The notes beneath the pieces were generated by a model. That model did not search any database. It saw only the letters and a program-made list of their open reading frames with translations, and had not been told where the DNA came from. A DNA stretch of 64,000 nt from FEN-1279 sp964501535. Its GTDB lineage: Bacteria; Bacteroidota; Ignavibacteria; Tepidaquicellales; Tepidaquicellaceae. Below are positions 45,112 through 54,328 of the stretch, one piece after another; within the stretch, counting starts at the first letter, position 1, and every line of letters starts with the position of its first letter. The position numbers and the translations under genes are program-made. The stretch is from contig CAZCSV010000006.1 of assembly GCA_964501535.1 (NCBI GenBank), positions 106,874 to 170,873 on the forward strand, read 5' to 3'.

Positions 45112-46761
45112 CGATAAAGAGAATTTAAATGGAATTAAATTTTTCTCGATACCTGATATTGCTCCGGAACATCCAAATGCTGCCCATAATGTATCTAAAT
45201 AAAGAGAACCGAAAAATACCAGGCAGCTATCACCGTTTACATTTCTAATCCCTACCTCAGGTGTAAAATTCCCTGATACATTTTCCAAATTATTCATTCT
45301 TCCAGATGTATTGAAGAATTGACCACTGGAATTAACAGTAAAAGTAAAAACACTATCGAAACCATTCTTCCATAGTGTTACAGCTAATCTATGTCTATCC
45401 GAGTTTTTAATACCATATATGGAAGGATAACCGCATCCCAAATTATAATTACCTGTCCAGATTATAGACTCTCCGGCAATATTATTGAAATTCCCATAAT
45501 TTATTGTTCTGAAATATTTTAAACCACGAGTTGTTGCTGTAATATATTCATTGAAATAAACAATAATGCTTCCATTATTATTTTGATTTGAAGAAATCCT
45601 TGCGCGATTTTTATGTTGATTCGGGACACTTCCTCCTATTGGTCCTGTCAAATTACCCGGAAGTATTCCGGAAATATTAGTTTTTGTGAAAAATAGTTTC
45701 GTACTATCCGGTATACCTGAAAAAACAATAATTAAAGAATCCTGAGAATTCCTAAAATAAGCTATGTCAGTATATAATTTCCTTTCAATCGCATTACCTG
45801 ATTGAGACCAGCCAATCTTAGATCCATGATAGGTAATTACGGGTGGTAATGTGTTTGGATCTAAACAACGAGCTATTTTTTGTGCATTGTAATGCAAATT
45901 AGATGAATAAACGGAATCGAAAGAAATTGCGATATAAGTATAAGAATTAGATGGATACCAGCCATTATCCGAAGTTATTTTTATATTATAATATCTGTTA
46001 TTTTGGTTATCTCCAGGCCAAACAAACTGATAAATATTTCCTGATATTGTGCCGGTTATTCTCATTGTCGTTCCACCTGTAATCCATCTTCCTGTTCCGT
46101 TTGATTCTCTCATCCCGTAAACTGCATGTAGATATTTATCACCGGTTGGAGGCTCGATTAATTCAATATCCATATCATAAAAATTTACCCTGTCGGTTAA
46201 CCATAATACTGACGTTGCAAACCACGTCCAACTTAATCCTCCGTTTACGGATGTGTAAAATTTCACTGAATCAGAAGTTGTATTCGAACCTCGCACCGAA
46301 AATGCTAACCAAATTCTCCCGGCAGTTGCGCCGTTTGTTTCGGTGGCAGTTGCTATCGATGAAATCATATTACCATTATATATTCTTGAATTTCCAATCA
46401 TTAATGGTTGAATAAAAGGAGGATTGTTTTGACTAAAAATTATTTTACCTGGATAGTATCCACATTGAACTGTTACCGATTCACCTGTTAATAAGTCAAG
46501 CTTTCGCTGTAGCTGTATTAACTTTTCACCATTTTTATTTTCGGAACTTTTTAATTGTTCCATTTCTTTTAAAATAACAATTTCTTGAAGAGATACATTC
46601 CTTGGGGCAGGTGGATTAATTTCTTTTCCTTCTGTATCCGCGTATTTTGGATATTTTGTAACGCTATTTATCGTATTGCTAAGTTCAATTTGTCCGTATG
46701 AAACTAAATTAATTAAGAAAAAGGAAACAATTACTAAATAAATCTTTTCAATATTTTTCAT
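44866..46761 (-). CDS. T9SS-secreted protein of unknown function (BNR-like)
   Basis: 631 residues. A signal peptide ends near VSYGQ. A charged, coiled-coil-like segment (about 45-90, EIVILKEMEQLKSSENKNGEK) is followed by a large beta-rich region with scattered BNR-like motifs (YTSVNGGLSWTWF). The C-terminal ~85 residues are a T9SS sorting domain (LSQNYPNPFNPVTKIQYDI, ending KKMVLIK). It is a surface or secreted protein; no enzyme signature is visible. First of five T9SS substrate genes on the same strand. Confidence 0.85.
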   Translation of the reverse strand: MKNIEKIYLVIVSFFLINLVSYGQIELSNTINSVTKYPKYADTEGKEINPPAPRNVSLQEIVILKEMEQLKSSENKNGEKLIQLQRKLDLLTGESVTVQCGYYPGKIIFSQNNPPFIQPLMIGNSRIYNGNMISSIATATETNGATAGRIWLAFSVRGSNTTSDSVKFYTSVNGGLSWTWFATSVLWLTDRVNFYDMDIELIEPPTGDKYLHAVYGMRESNGTGRWITGGTTMRITGTISGNIYQFVWPGDNQNNRYYNIKITSDNGWYPSNSYTYIAISFDSVYSSNLHYNAQKIARCLDPNTLPPVITYHGSKIGWSQSGNAIERKLYTDIAYFRNSQDSLIIVFSGIPDSTKLFFTKTNISGILPGNLTGPIGGSVPNQHKNRARISSNQNNNGSIIVYFNEYITATTRGLKYFRTINYGNFNNIAGESIIWTGNYNLGCGYPSIYGIKNSDRHRLAVTLWKNGFDSVFTFTVNSSGQFFNTSGRMNNLENVSGNFTPEVGIRNVNGDSCLVFFGSLYLDTLWAAFGCSGAISGIEKNLIPFKFSLSQNYPNPFNPVTKIQYDIAKKSDVTLSIYDILGKHIETMVNETKDAGSYIVEYNASALPSGLYFYKLEAGNFSEVKKMVLIK

Positions 46762-46950
46762 ATAATATTTTTTGTTTAAATTTTGTAATATTTTTATTCA
46801 ATATTTTATTTATTTCCATTGATTATAGGAAAAAATTGTAACACTAAAGAAAATATCAAAATGATACAAACGAAAAAGTGAAAATATTTTATTTATTTAT
46901 AAAAAAGAAATTTACATTTCTGCTCCTTTTCCGAATTTTATAACTAATTT

Positions 46951-47200
46951 CATATTATTTTATCAATATCATTTTCTTTACTTCACTGAAGTTTCCCGCT
47001 TCCAGCTTGTAAAAATACAATCCACTCGGTAATGCCGATGCATTGTATTCGACGATGTAACTGCCTGCGTCTTTCGTCTCATTGACCATAGTCTCAATGT
47101 GTTTCCCGAGAATATCGTATATGTTCAGAGTGACATCGCTCTTCTTGGCTATATCGTATTGAATCTTCGTAACAGGATTGAACGGATTCGGATAATTCTG
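46951..47200 (-). repeat. Near-identical T9SS CTD cassette, copy 2
   Basis: Partner of the cassette at 44861-45111. The differences are single-base substitutions with no indels in the coding part, suggesting recent duplication or gene conversion of the sorting-domain coding segment only. Confidence 0.8.
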
Positions 47201-48703
47201 GTGAAGCGAAAATTTATCCGGTGTATAGTTATGTGAATTTCCTGTGCCTGAAATTACAGTCAAATAAAAACACACATTCGGTCTGTAAGTTTGTACAGAG
47301 CCTGTTGTAATATCTACGCACCCGTCTCCTGTTGGTAGGTTTGCCCTGTTGTAATAAGTCCGATTTGGACTGGAAGTCGAGTAGACAGTAGAATTTGTAC
47401 TGTTTGCGGAATTATTAAAACAGATTTCCATCAAAATATTATTCCCGCTCCAGTAAAACGGAACCTGCAAATTAATGGTTCTTAAACCTGTTCCCGGAAC
47501 CGTGTAAGTGCTGTCGTATGCTATCATCCAACCGGATGAAGTAAACTGAGTCACCGAGTTCATAGTGGTATTCTGCATTTTTATCTTGAAATTATTAAGT
47601 GCCTGGTTTGAATAATTCGTAAAATAAAAACCAATACTACGTATGTATCCGGCATTCATACCGGTTACCAGGGCTATCTCATTTCGCAAAAACAGCATAT
47701 CGGTTCTCCCGTCCATATAACCTGAAATGAAGGGATATCCCACTTGAGTAGTAGAATTTCCGATGCATCCTCCGCCTCCGGGAGTTGTGAATGAACGCAG
47801 AATTATACCTAAATCCCCGACACAATACCCGTAAATGGAATTTGGTATGTAAAATATTCCGTTCAGAGTATATGCGGTGGGAAGCTGACCAATCCAGTTC
47901 GTTCCGCCGTCTATTGTATGTAATATGTTTCCGCTCGACCCTACGGCAATTACTATTTCAGGATGTAGTAACGCTATTTTGTTAAGTTTTACGGATGTAT
48001 AACCTGTGTTGATTTCTGTCCAGTTTACTCCTCCGTTCGTGCTTTTGTAAATTCTACCGCTGTCTCCGCATGCATATCCGTAAGTTGTAGAAATGAACTG
48101 TATTCCCGATATTGCATTGCTGGACGGTCTCGTGTAATAAAAATTTGCTCCTGCATTTGTCGTTCTGTATATGAAACCGTAATTTTCCACAGCCCATCCT
48201 CTGAATGCATCAACGAAATTTATTTTGTTTACCCTTCCCGGAACCTGACCAATATAAGTCCAGTTTACTCCAGCATTAGAAGTGTATCTAATCTGTCCGT
48301 TAGAACTTCCGAGATAACCGATGGTTTCCGACGTAAAGAAGAGTGATGTTACTTCATATGAAATTCCTGACGGATATGAAGCCCAGTTTGTTCCTCCATT
48401 CGTGGTTTTGTAAACATTACCATTCGAATTTCCGATGAAACCCGTGTTTGCATTAACAAAAAATACACAGTTGTTATTGGTCAATGCTGGAAATGAATTT
48501 ACGTTCCAGGTCTGACCGTAGTTTGTCGTTTTTAATACCTGCCCTGCATTTCCCACAACCCAGCCCGTATTAACATCATAGAAATATACATCCCTAAGAT
48601 TTTCAAATGTACCGCTGCTTAATTGCACCCAGTTTATTTGTGCAATGTGCTGATTTACTAAAAGGAAAGTAAATACAATTAGTAGATAGAATGTTTTTTT
48701 CAT
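46955..48703 (-). CDS. T9SS-secreted YCF48-type beta-propeller protein
   Basis: 582 residues. Signal peptide to about 20 (NQHIAQ). Residues about 22-315 are YCF48/BNR-type repeats (DVNTGWVVGNAGQVLKTTNYG, TTNGGTNWASYP, CGDSGRIYKSTNGGVNW) expected to form one propeller. A separate beta domain follows (about 325-490; QVGYPFISGYMDGRTDMLF, NNILMEICFNN, YYNRANLPTGDGC), with Cys residues that may be bridged. The last ~85 residues are the T9SS sorting domain. YCF48 is named for a photosystem II assembly factor; here the fold alone is meant. Confidence 0.87.
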   Translation of the reverse strand: MKKTFYLLIVFTFLLVNQHIAQINWVQLSSGTFENLRDVYFYDVNTGWVVGNAGQVLKTTNYGQTWNVNSFPALTNNNCVFFVNANTGFIGNSNGNVYKTTNGGTNWASYPSGISYEVTSLFFTSETIGYLGSSNGQIRYTSNAGVNWTYIGQVPGRVNKINFVDAFRGWAVENYGFIYRTTNAGANFYYTRPSSNAISGIQFISTTYGYACGDSGRIYKSTNGGVNWTEINTGYTSVKLNKIALLHPEIVIAVGSSGNILHTIDGGTNWIGQLPTAYTLNGIFYIPNSIYGYCVGDLGIILRSFTTPGGGGCIGNSTTQVGYPFISGYMDGRTDMLFLRNEIALVTGMNAGYIRSIGFYFTNYSNQALNNFKIKMQNTTMNSVTQFTSSGWMIAYDSTYTVPGTGLRTINLQVPFYWSGNNILMEICFNNSANSTNSTVYSTSSPNRTYYNRANLPTGDGCVDITTGSVQTYRPNVCFYLTVISGTGNSHNYTPDKFSLHQNYPNPFNPVTKIQYDIAKKSDVTLNIYDILGKHIETMVNETKDAGSYIVEYNASALPSGLYFYKLEAGNFSEVKKMILIK

Positions 48704-48762
48704 TCCAGTTCCTCCTTAAATTAATTTACCGTTGATTACGGTATTTCATTTTAAATAAAAAT

Positions 48763-50097
48763 TTATTTTATTAAAACCATTTTCTTCGTTTCTCTTAGAT
48801 ATCCTGCTTCCAGTATGTAATAGTAAATTCCCGATGATAAATCGTCAGCATCGAAATTTACTTCATATTCGCCTTTATTCAATTTTTCATCGATAAGTAC
48901 GGCAACTTCTTTACCTGTTAAATCGTGAATTGCTAATTTTATTTGATCAGTGTTCACAATTTTAAACTGTATTCTTGTCATAGAATTAAACGGATTCGGA
49001 TAGTTCTGCTTCATCTCGAATTTATCGGGAGTTTTCTCACAGATATTTCTTATTTTTACTGCTCCCGACCATTTGGCAATTCTGTTTACACTTACACCTC
49101 CGGCTGTTGTAAAGCTCCCTCCTGCAATTAAATAGCCGTTATAACTTGTCAGAGTGTATACCCCCGAATTCATACCGCTTCCTAAGGCTGACCAGCTGCT
49201 TCCGTTCCATTTGGCAATATGATTGGCACTTACACCTCCTGCATTTTGAAAGTTTCCTCCGGCTATGAGTTCATTATTGTAAACCGTTAATGCATCCATA
49301 TAACTGTCTAACCCTGTTCCCAAAGGTGACCAGCTGCTACCGTTCCATTTAGCGATATTGTTGGCGCTTACGCCTCCCGCTGTGGAAAACGAACCGCCAG
49401 CAATAAGTACACCATTGTATACCGTCAGTGCTCGTACGTTGCCGTTCATACCACTTCCAAGTGTTGACCAGTTGTTTCCATCCCATTTTGCAATTTTATT
49501 TGCACTGTTACCACCTGCAGTTGAGAATGTTCCGCCGACGATTAGTTCCCCGTTATAAACGGTTACTGCATTCGCATTGGAATTCAAACCTGTTCCTAAA
49601 GCCAACCACGATGTACCGCTCCATTTGGCTATGTTGTTTGCACTGTTACCACCTGCAGAAGTGAAATCACCTGCAGCAATTAGATTCGACGAATATACTG
49701 TCAAAGCATATACCAAATTGTTGCATCCTGTCCACAGAGAACTCCAGCTGCTTCCTTCCCACCTTGCTATGCGCGATGCAGTAATTCCACCTATTTGTCC
49801 GAAACTTCCCGCCGCAATAAGATAAATATCATAAGCATAAAGGGCTCTTACAGTATTATTAGCTCCGCTTCTTAAAGTATCCCACAAAATACCGTTCCAT
49901 TTTGCAATTCGGTTGGCAATTATTCCTCCTGCCATTGTAAAATCACCTCCTGCAATTAAGTTTCCTCCGAAAACATGTAAACTGTAAACGTTATTGTTCA
50001 TTCCGCTTCCTAATGCAGACCAGCCCTGAGCGAAATTGTAATTTGGAACTTGAATTACAAATAGTAATACAAAAATCGGAAAATAAATTTTTTCCAT
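48763..50097 (-). CDS. T9SS-secreted protein with seven 46-residue repeats
   Basis: 444 residues. A signal peptide ends NFAQ. From residue 30 come seven consecutive ~46-residue units of the form GSGMNxxVxALTVYNGxLIAGGxF, then TAGGxSANxIAKWNGSSWxxL, running to about 347. Seven copies, and an N-terminal GWSAL that could pair with the last unit, suggest a closed seven-bladed propeller. The final ~85 residues are a T9SS sorting domain (KQNYPNPFNSMTRIQFKI, ending KKMVLIK). No catalytic site is apparent; binding or adhesion is possible but not shown. Confidence 0.87.
   Translation of the reverse strand: MEKIYFPIFVLLFVIQVPNYNFAQGWSALGSGMNNNVYSLHVFGGNLIAGGDFTMAGGIIANRIAKWNGILWDTLRSGANNTVRALYAYDIYLIAAGSFGQIGGITASRIARWEGSSWSSLWTGCNNLVYALTVYSSNLIAAGDFTSAGGNSANNIAKWSGTSWLALGTGLNSNANAVTVYNGELIVGGTFSTAGGNSANKIAKWDGNNWSTLGSGMNGNVRALTVYNGVLIAGGSFSTAGGVSANNIAKWNGSSWSPLGTGLDSYMDALTVYNNELIAGGNFQNAGGVSANHIAKWNGSSWSALGSGMNSGVYTLTSYNGYLIAGGSFTTAGGVSVNRIAKWSGAVKIRNICEKTPDKFEMKQNYPNPFNSMTRIQFKIVNTDQIKLAIHDLTGKEVAVLIDEKLNKGEYEVNFDADDLSSGIYYYILEAGYLRETKKMVLIK
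49065..50010 (-). repeat. Seven tandem 138-bp coding repeats
   Basis: In-frame repeats of 46 codons within the gene above. The units are diverged at DNA level, with the middle ones (4-6) most alike, for example the shared NIAKWNGSSWS and LTVYNG segments. Confidence 0.8.
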
Positions 50098-50143
50098 TTT
50101 GAAAATATAATTGTCATCGTGGTATCCTTTTATTTAAAATTTA

Positions 50144-51217
50144 TTATTTTATTAAAACCATTTTCTTTATTTCTTTAAAATCTCCTGCTTCCAGTTTATA
50201 AAAATAGATTCCGGATGCAAGTTTGTTTCCATCGAACGTAACCTCATATTCTCCCTGATTTATTTTCTCGTTTACCAGAATACTTACTTCTTTACCGATA
50301 ATATCGAAAACTTTTAAAATTACATGACATTTATTCTTAATCTGAAACTTTATTATTGTCGTAGGATTAAACGGATTGGGATAGTTCTGGTATAATTTAT
50401 AGTCATTTGCAGTGCTGCTTATTTGCTTTATTCCGTAGTGTGATTCATAAAAAATCGAAGCATTGAAAATCTCGTTTACAAATTGTGGTGCAACAAGAGT
50501 AGTTGCCGCTGCATTCGGATGACTGTCGTCTATTCCCGTAGCATAGATGGGGTTAAGCATATAACTTGAGTTAACCAATTTATGGAAAAAATCGAAGACA
50601 TATACATTCGGGGGAAAAGCCCCGAATAACGGGTCAAGACTTTTTGCTAAGGTATCTTTCGCCCACTTGCAGAAACAGTGTGATAAGTATGCTTCGGTCG
50701 AATTCGTCTGATTTGCAACAAGAGGTGCATTTGTCCAAATCGCAAAAAAATTCTGAGGATGACTCTTCATCACTTTAATTATATGTCTCCAGTGCCATTT
50801 GTAATTAAACACCGTTTTATAGTCGGGATACAGTGTGTCGGACGGGTCTCCCCAGGCTTCCACATTCGATGACGGGAAACATGATTTTACCACCATTACT
50901 CTGTTACCAGCATAATAAGGTTGTATATTTGCTGTCGGGTCCTGATTTTCGAATATCCTATGCCACCTGTACCATTCATTATCATCCTGTTCAGGAAACC
51001 AGAGCTCGTTCATTGTGACAGCATTTACTCCTGTATATCCGTGAGCGTTGTTGTAAATTGTCATTTGAGCGGGAATGCTTGTATTGCTTCCGTTCGGTCC
51101 CCAAATACAAAGTCCCGTCGAATGGTGAAAAAATGTCCCGCTTCTGAATTTCAGCTGTCCGTTAACCGATATTACAAGCAACAAAATTAAAAATGATAGG
51201 AAAATTGCTTTTTTCAT
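50144..51217 (-). CDS. T9SS-secreted SGNH-like hydrolase candidate
   Basis: 357 residues. A signal peptide ends VNGQ. The N-terminal FFHHSTGLCIWGP could hold the nucleophile Ser, and DDSHPNAAATTLVAPQFVNEI near residue 237 has the Asp-x-x-His of SGNH/GDSL esterases; NFFAIWTNAPL is in the expected middle position. An esterase or deacetylase on polysaccharides is therefore suspected but not proven. The C-terminal ~85 residues are a T9SS sorting domain (YQNYPNPFNPTTIIKFQI, ending KKMVLIK), so it acts outside the cell. Confidence 0.75.
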   Translation of the reverse strand: MKKAIFLSFLILLLVISVNGQLKFRSGTFFHHSTGLCIWGPNGSNTSIPAQMTIYNNAHGYTGVNAVTMNELWFPEQDDNEWYRWHRIFENQDPTANIQPYYAGNRVMVVKSCFPSSNVEAWGDPSDTLYPDYKTVFNYKWHWRHIIKVMKSHPQNFFAIWTNAPLVANQTNSTEAYLSHCFCKWAKDTLAKSLDPLFGAFPPNVYVFDFFHKLVNSSYMLNPIYATGIDDSHPNAAATTLVAPQFVNEIFNASIFYESHYGIKQISSTANDYKLYQNYPNPFNPTTIIKFQIKNKCHVILKVFDIIGKEVSILVNEKINQGEYEVTFDGNKLASGIYFYKLEAGDFKEIKKMVLIK

Positions 51218-51565
51218 AGTTTTATGATTTTAATTAATAAAATATAAACTTATCTAAAACAATTTCTACAATGTGGGAATCAGTATGATAGCTTTTTCCG
51301 GCGGTGTATATTTTTTTCTTTATGTAATTACAATTACATAATTGCTTCTATTCTTTCTGTTTGGTTAGTCTGTTTTAATATAAATAAATACAGGTGTATA
51401 AATTTTTATGCCGGTATCCCTCGTTTTTCTATATATTTATTTAAATTCTTTTTAAATATCAAGTAAATAAATAGGGTAGAAGAATTAATTATTAAATCTT
51501 TTATTTAGATTTAAAATTGAAGGTCTTGTTTTTAACTTTGAACTAAAAATCTAATTTTTTAATTT
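51218..51565. promoter_or_regulatory. Intergenic region with a 10-bp palindrome
   Basis: 348 AT-rich bases upstream of the SGNH-like gene (read leftward). At 51320-51341 is the inverted repeat TTATGTAATT and AATTACATAA separated by two bases, a possible operator. Given the base composition, chance is a real alternative. No RNA gene or ORF was recognised. Confidence 0.4.
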
Positions 51566-54145
51566 TTATTTTATCAACACCATTTTTTTTGTTGCAGTAA
51601 ATGTTCCGGTGCCGTTTTTTTCGTTTATTACTTCAAGTTTATAAAAATATACACTGCTTGCAAATCCCCTGCCGTCAAATAAAAACTCGTAACTCCCTGC
51701 TACTTGATTTTCGTTTACAAGAGATTTTATCTCCCTGCCAAGTATATCATATACCTTCAATCTTACGAAGGAATTAGTTTTTAAATCGTATTTAATTATA
51801 GTCTCCGGATTAAAAGGATTCGGATAATTCTGGTATAATTTGAATGTTCCGGGAATAGTCCGTGAAACGGTTTTAATGCCGGTGATTGTATTATAAGAAA
51901 CGGTAATACCCCATGATTTTATCACACCTGTTCTGAACACCGTTCCTTTACTGTTAATCCTTAATATCCACCATCCTCCCGTAGGAGTGCCGGCGAATTG
52001 CGACAAAGGTCTGTATGGTCTGTAAGTGTCAGTGAACGGAGGAGTTCCGTTGTGTATGGAAATTGTTGAAGTATCGCTGAGTAAAGTTCCGATAAAATTG
52101 CTTCCGCCCCCGCCTGCCATATAAATTAATGTATCATAAACTCCAGCGTGTATCAGAGTGAATACGAGATTCGAATCCGGTGAATAAATTACAGAATCAA
52201 GTTCGTAATTTACCGTTGCGATGGTAGTGTTAGCAGGGGCATTAATATAAACAGAATCATATATTGTCGAAAAAGGAGGGATGTTTTGATTGAGGTTGTT
52301 TCTGTAATTTGTTATGTCTATGAATTCATCCAGTCCGCTGTTTACATTTCTTATCACCATTCCGTTGTCCCCTACACCCCAGACATATCTGTAATCTGCG
52401 AATGCAATCGAGCGGAATTTATTTCCGACAGTCAGTTGCTTCGAAATCCAGTTTATTCCTCTGTTTGATGTCCTTAAGATTATTCCGTTGTCTCCGCCTG
52501 CCAATCCCGAATCACTATTGTAAAAACAAATTGTATTTAAATTAAAAATAGTGTTGCTTTGCTGTGTAATCCAATTATTTCCTGCATTTGTTGTCCATCT
52601 GATTATCCCGTTATTTCCCGCAAACCAGCCCGTACTGGCATTTGTAAAATATATTGTACTTAATTTACTGCTTAATCCTGTCGGTAATATATTCCAGTTT
52701 GTTCCTCCGTTGGTTGTCTTTATGCAGACACCCGATTCTCCTACTGCGTAACAAGTACTTAAACTTGTCGAAAATCCCGAATATAGGTTCTGTGTTACTC
52801 CGCTTGCCTGCTGAGTCCAGTTTACACCGCTGTTCGTGGATTTCAATATTATGCCCGAATTACCGAATACCCAGCCTGTACTGGCATCGGCAAATATTAT
52901 TGAATTAAGCGTATCTGCGACTCCGCTTGAATAATAAGTCCAGTTCACGCCTGCGTTTACTGTTCTCAAAATTGTTCCCGAACTTCCTGCACACCAACCG
53001 ACATTTGGATTCAGGAAAAAATTGGATTTTAAGTTTTGTGTTGTACCGCTCGTCTGAAGACTCCAGTTTGCTCCACCATTCGTCGTTCTGATTATAGTTC
53101 CGGTATTTCCCGAGGCGGTAGCAGTATTGACATTATTTGCGGAAACTGAATATAATGTATTATTAGATATGCTGTAAGACTGTGAATACCAGATTGTTCC
53201 ACCATTTGTCGATTTATATATCCCGTTACTATTGACAAACCAGCCGGTATTATCATTTAAAAATAGTATTTCATTAGCACCATTTAAATTTTGAATTACC
53301 CAGTTGTTCCCGCCGTTTGTAGTTTTGTATATATTATCACCTCCAATCCATCCAGTATTTGCATTCAGCATTGATATGCTTTGAAGTATTCCCGTACCCC
53401 CGCTCTGCATCAACCAGCTCATGCCTCCGTTTGTTGTTTTTCTAATTACTGCGGCAGTTCCAACAACCCAACCTGTATTTATATCGATAAATTTTATATC
53501 CAATAAATTCGTTCCTCCGGCAGTCAGTAAAACCCAGTTATTACCTCCGTTAATTGTTTTTAAAACTGCTCCGTTTGCCGATACTGCTATCCATCCCGTA
53601 TTATTATTCATAAAAAAAACCTTATTTAACTGGGAAGTTGTTCCGCTTGTTTGTGTCGCCCAGTTAATTCCTCCGTTGATTGTCCTTTTAATCAGACCAT
53701 TACTGCCAACAACCCATCCTGTATCGGGTGAAGGGAAAAATATTGAAATGAATGAGTATACTGTTTCTTCGCTTGCTAAAGTAATCCAGTTTGAGCCTCC
53801 GTTTGTAGTCCTTAATATTTTTCCGCCCCAGCCGACTGCCCAGCCTGTATTTAAATTCATAAAAAACACTGCGTGTAAAAAAGAATTTGTCCATCCTATT
53901 TGATTTTTCCAGTTCCCGCCTCCGTTTGTCGTTTTTAAAATTGTTCCGAAATTACCTGTAATCCATCCGGTGTTTATATCAACAAAATCTATACTTATCA
54001 AATGTTGTCCTGTGGGTAAAGGATTCTGCCAAATCCATTGGGACAAAGAGTTGTTTGCAATGAAAAGTATTATAAAAAAGGAAATCCGAATTACATTATT
54101 TTTTAGATGCAGTGAAGAAATTAATTCAATAATTATTTTTTTCAT
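51566..54145 (-). CDS. T9SS-secreted YCF48 repeat protein with a P-domain-like module
   Basis: 859 residues. The N-terminus has a late signal segment (about 18-36, ending SLSQW). About 14 YCF48/BNR repeats of ~41 residues follow (MNLNTGWAVGWGGKILRTTNGG, TSGTTSQLNKVFFMNNNTGW and so on), enough for two propellers. Residues about 620-755 read as a proprotein-convertase P-domain (TPTGGWWILRI, then GVIKSWGITVSYN), a beta sandwich often next to peptidase or sorting modules. The last ~85 residues are the T9SS sorting domain. It is the largest and last of the T9SS island; no peptidase catalytic domain is present. Confidence 0.87.
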   Translation of the reverse strand: MKKIIIELISSLHLKNNVIRISFFIILFIANNSLSQWIWQNPLPTGQHLISIDFVDINTGWITGNFGTILKTTNGGGNWKNQIGWTNSFLHAVFFMNLNTGWAVGWGGKILRTTNGGSNWITLASEETVYSFISIFFPSPDTGWVVGSNGLIKRTINGGINWATQTSGTTSQLNKVFFMNNNTGWIAVSANGAVLKTINGGNNWVLLTAGGTNLLDIKFIDINTGWVVGTAAVIRKTTNGGMSWLMQSGGTGILQSISMLNANTGWIGGDNIYKTTNGGNNWVIQNLNGANEILFLNDNTGWFVNSNGIYKSTNGGTIWYSQSYSISNNTLYSVSANNVNTATASGNTGTIIRTTNGGANWSLQTSGTTQNLKSNFFLNPNVGWCAGSSGTILRTVNAGVNWTYYSSGVADTLNSIIFADASTGWVFGNSGIILKSTNSGVNWTQQASGVTQNLYSGFSTSLSTCYAVGESGVCIKTTNGGTNWNILPTGLSSKLSTIYFTNASTGWFAGNNGIIRWTTNAGNNWITQQSNTIFNLNTICFYNSDSGLAGGDNGIILRTSNRGINWISKQLTVGNKFRSIAFADYRYVWGVGDNGMVIRNVNSGLDEFIDITNYRNNLNQNIPPFSTIYDSVYINAPANTTIATVNYELDSVIYSPDSNLVFTLIHAGVYDTLIYMAGGGGSNFIGTLLSDTSTISIHNGTPPFTDTYRPYRPLSQFAGTPTGGWWILRINSKGTVFRTGVIKSWGITVSYNTITGIKTVSRTIPGTFKLYQNYPNPFNPETIIKYDLKTNSFVRLKVYDILGREIKSLVNENQVAGSYEFLFDGRGFASSVYFYKLEVINEKNGTGTFTATKKMVLIK

Positions 54146-54275
54146 ATTCTTTTATGTTAAATTTATAATAAATCACTTACATAAAAGTATAAGTATGAAT
54201 AATGAAGGAAATTTTATACCTCTTGCTAAAACTTTGAAAATTTTAGTCGTTAAATCAAGTGTATAATTAGTAAAT

Positions 54276-54305
54276 AAAAAAGCGGAAATATTATTCCGCT
54301 TTTTT
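54276..54305 (-). terminator. Terminator downstream of pepT
   Basis: aaaaagcggaa pairs exactly with ttccgcttttt around an 8-base loop; A and T runs flank both sides, so it can work on either strand. It lies 24 bases beyond the pepT stop. Confidence 0.8.
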
Positions 54306-54328
54306 ATTACTTTGTTTTTGATAGGATT

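Noticed and set aside
44866..46761. Coiled-coil segment as a sign of a separate fused protein
   Set aside because: The charged stretch is short and continuous with the rest of one signal-peptide-to-CTD chain; no frame break.
46955..48703. YCF48 similarity as a sign of photosynthesis
   Set aside because: Only the propeller fold is shared; the proteins have T9SS sorting domains and no photosystem gene is present.
53421..53903. 160-codon open frame antisense to the YCF48 repeat gene
   Set aside because: Produced by the repeats on the other strand; Pro-rich repeated translation.
48763..54145. Regular repeats that could suggest a CRISPR array
   Set aside because: The repeats are in-frame protein repeats of 41-46 codons, not short constant repeats with unique spacers.
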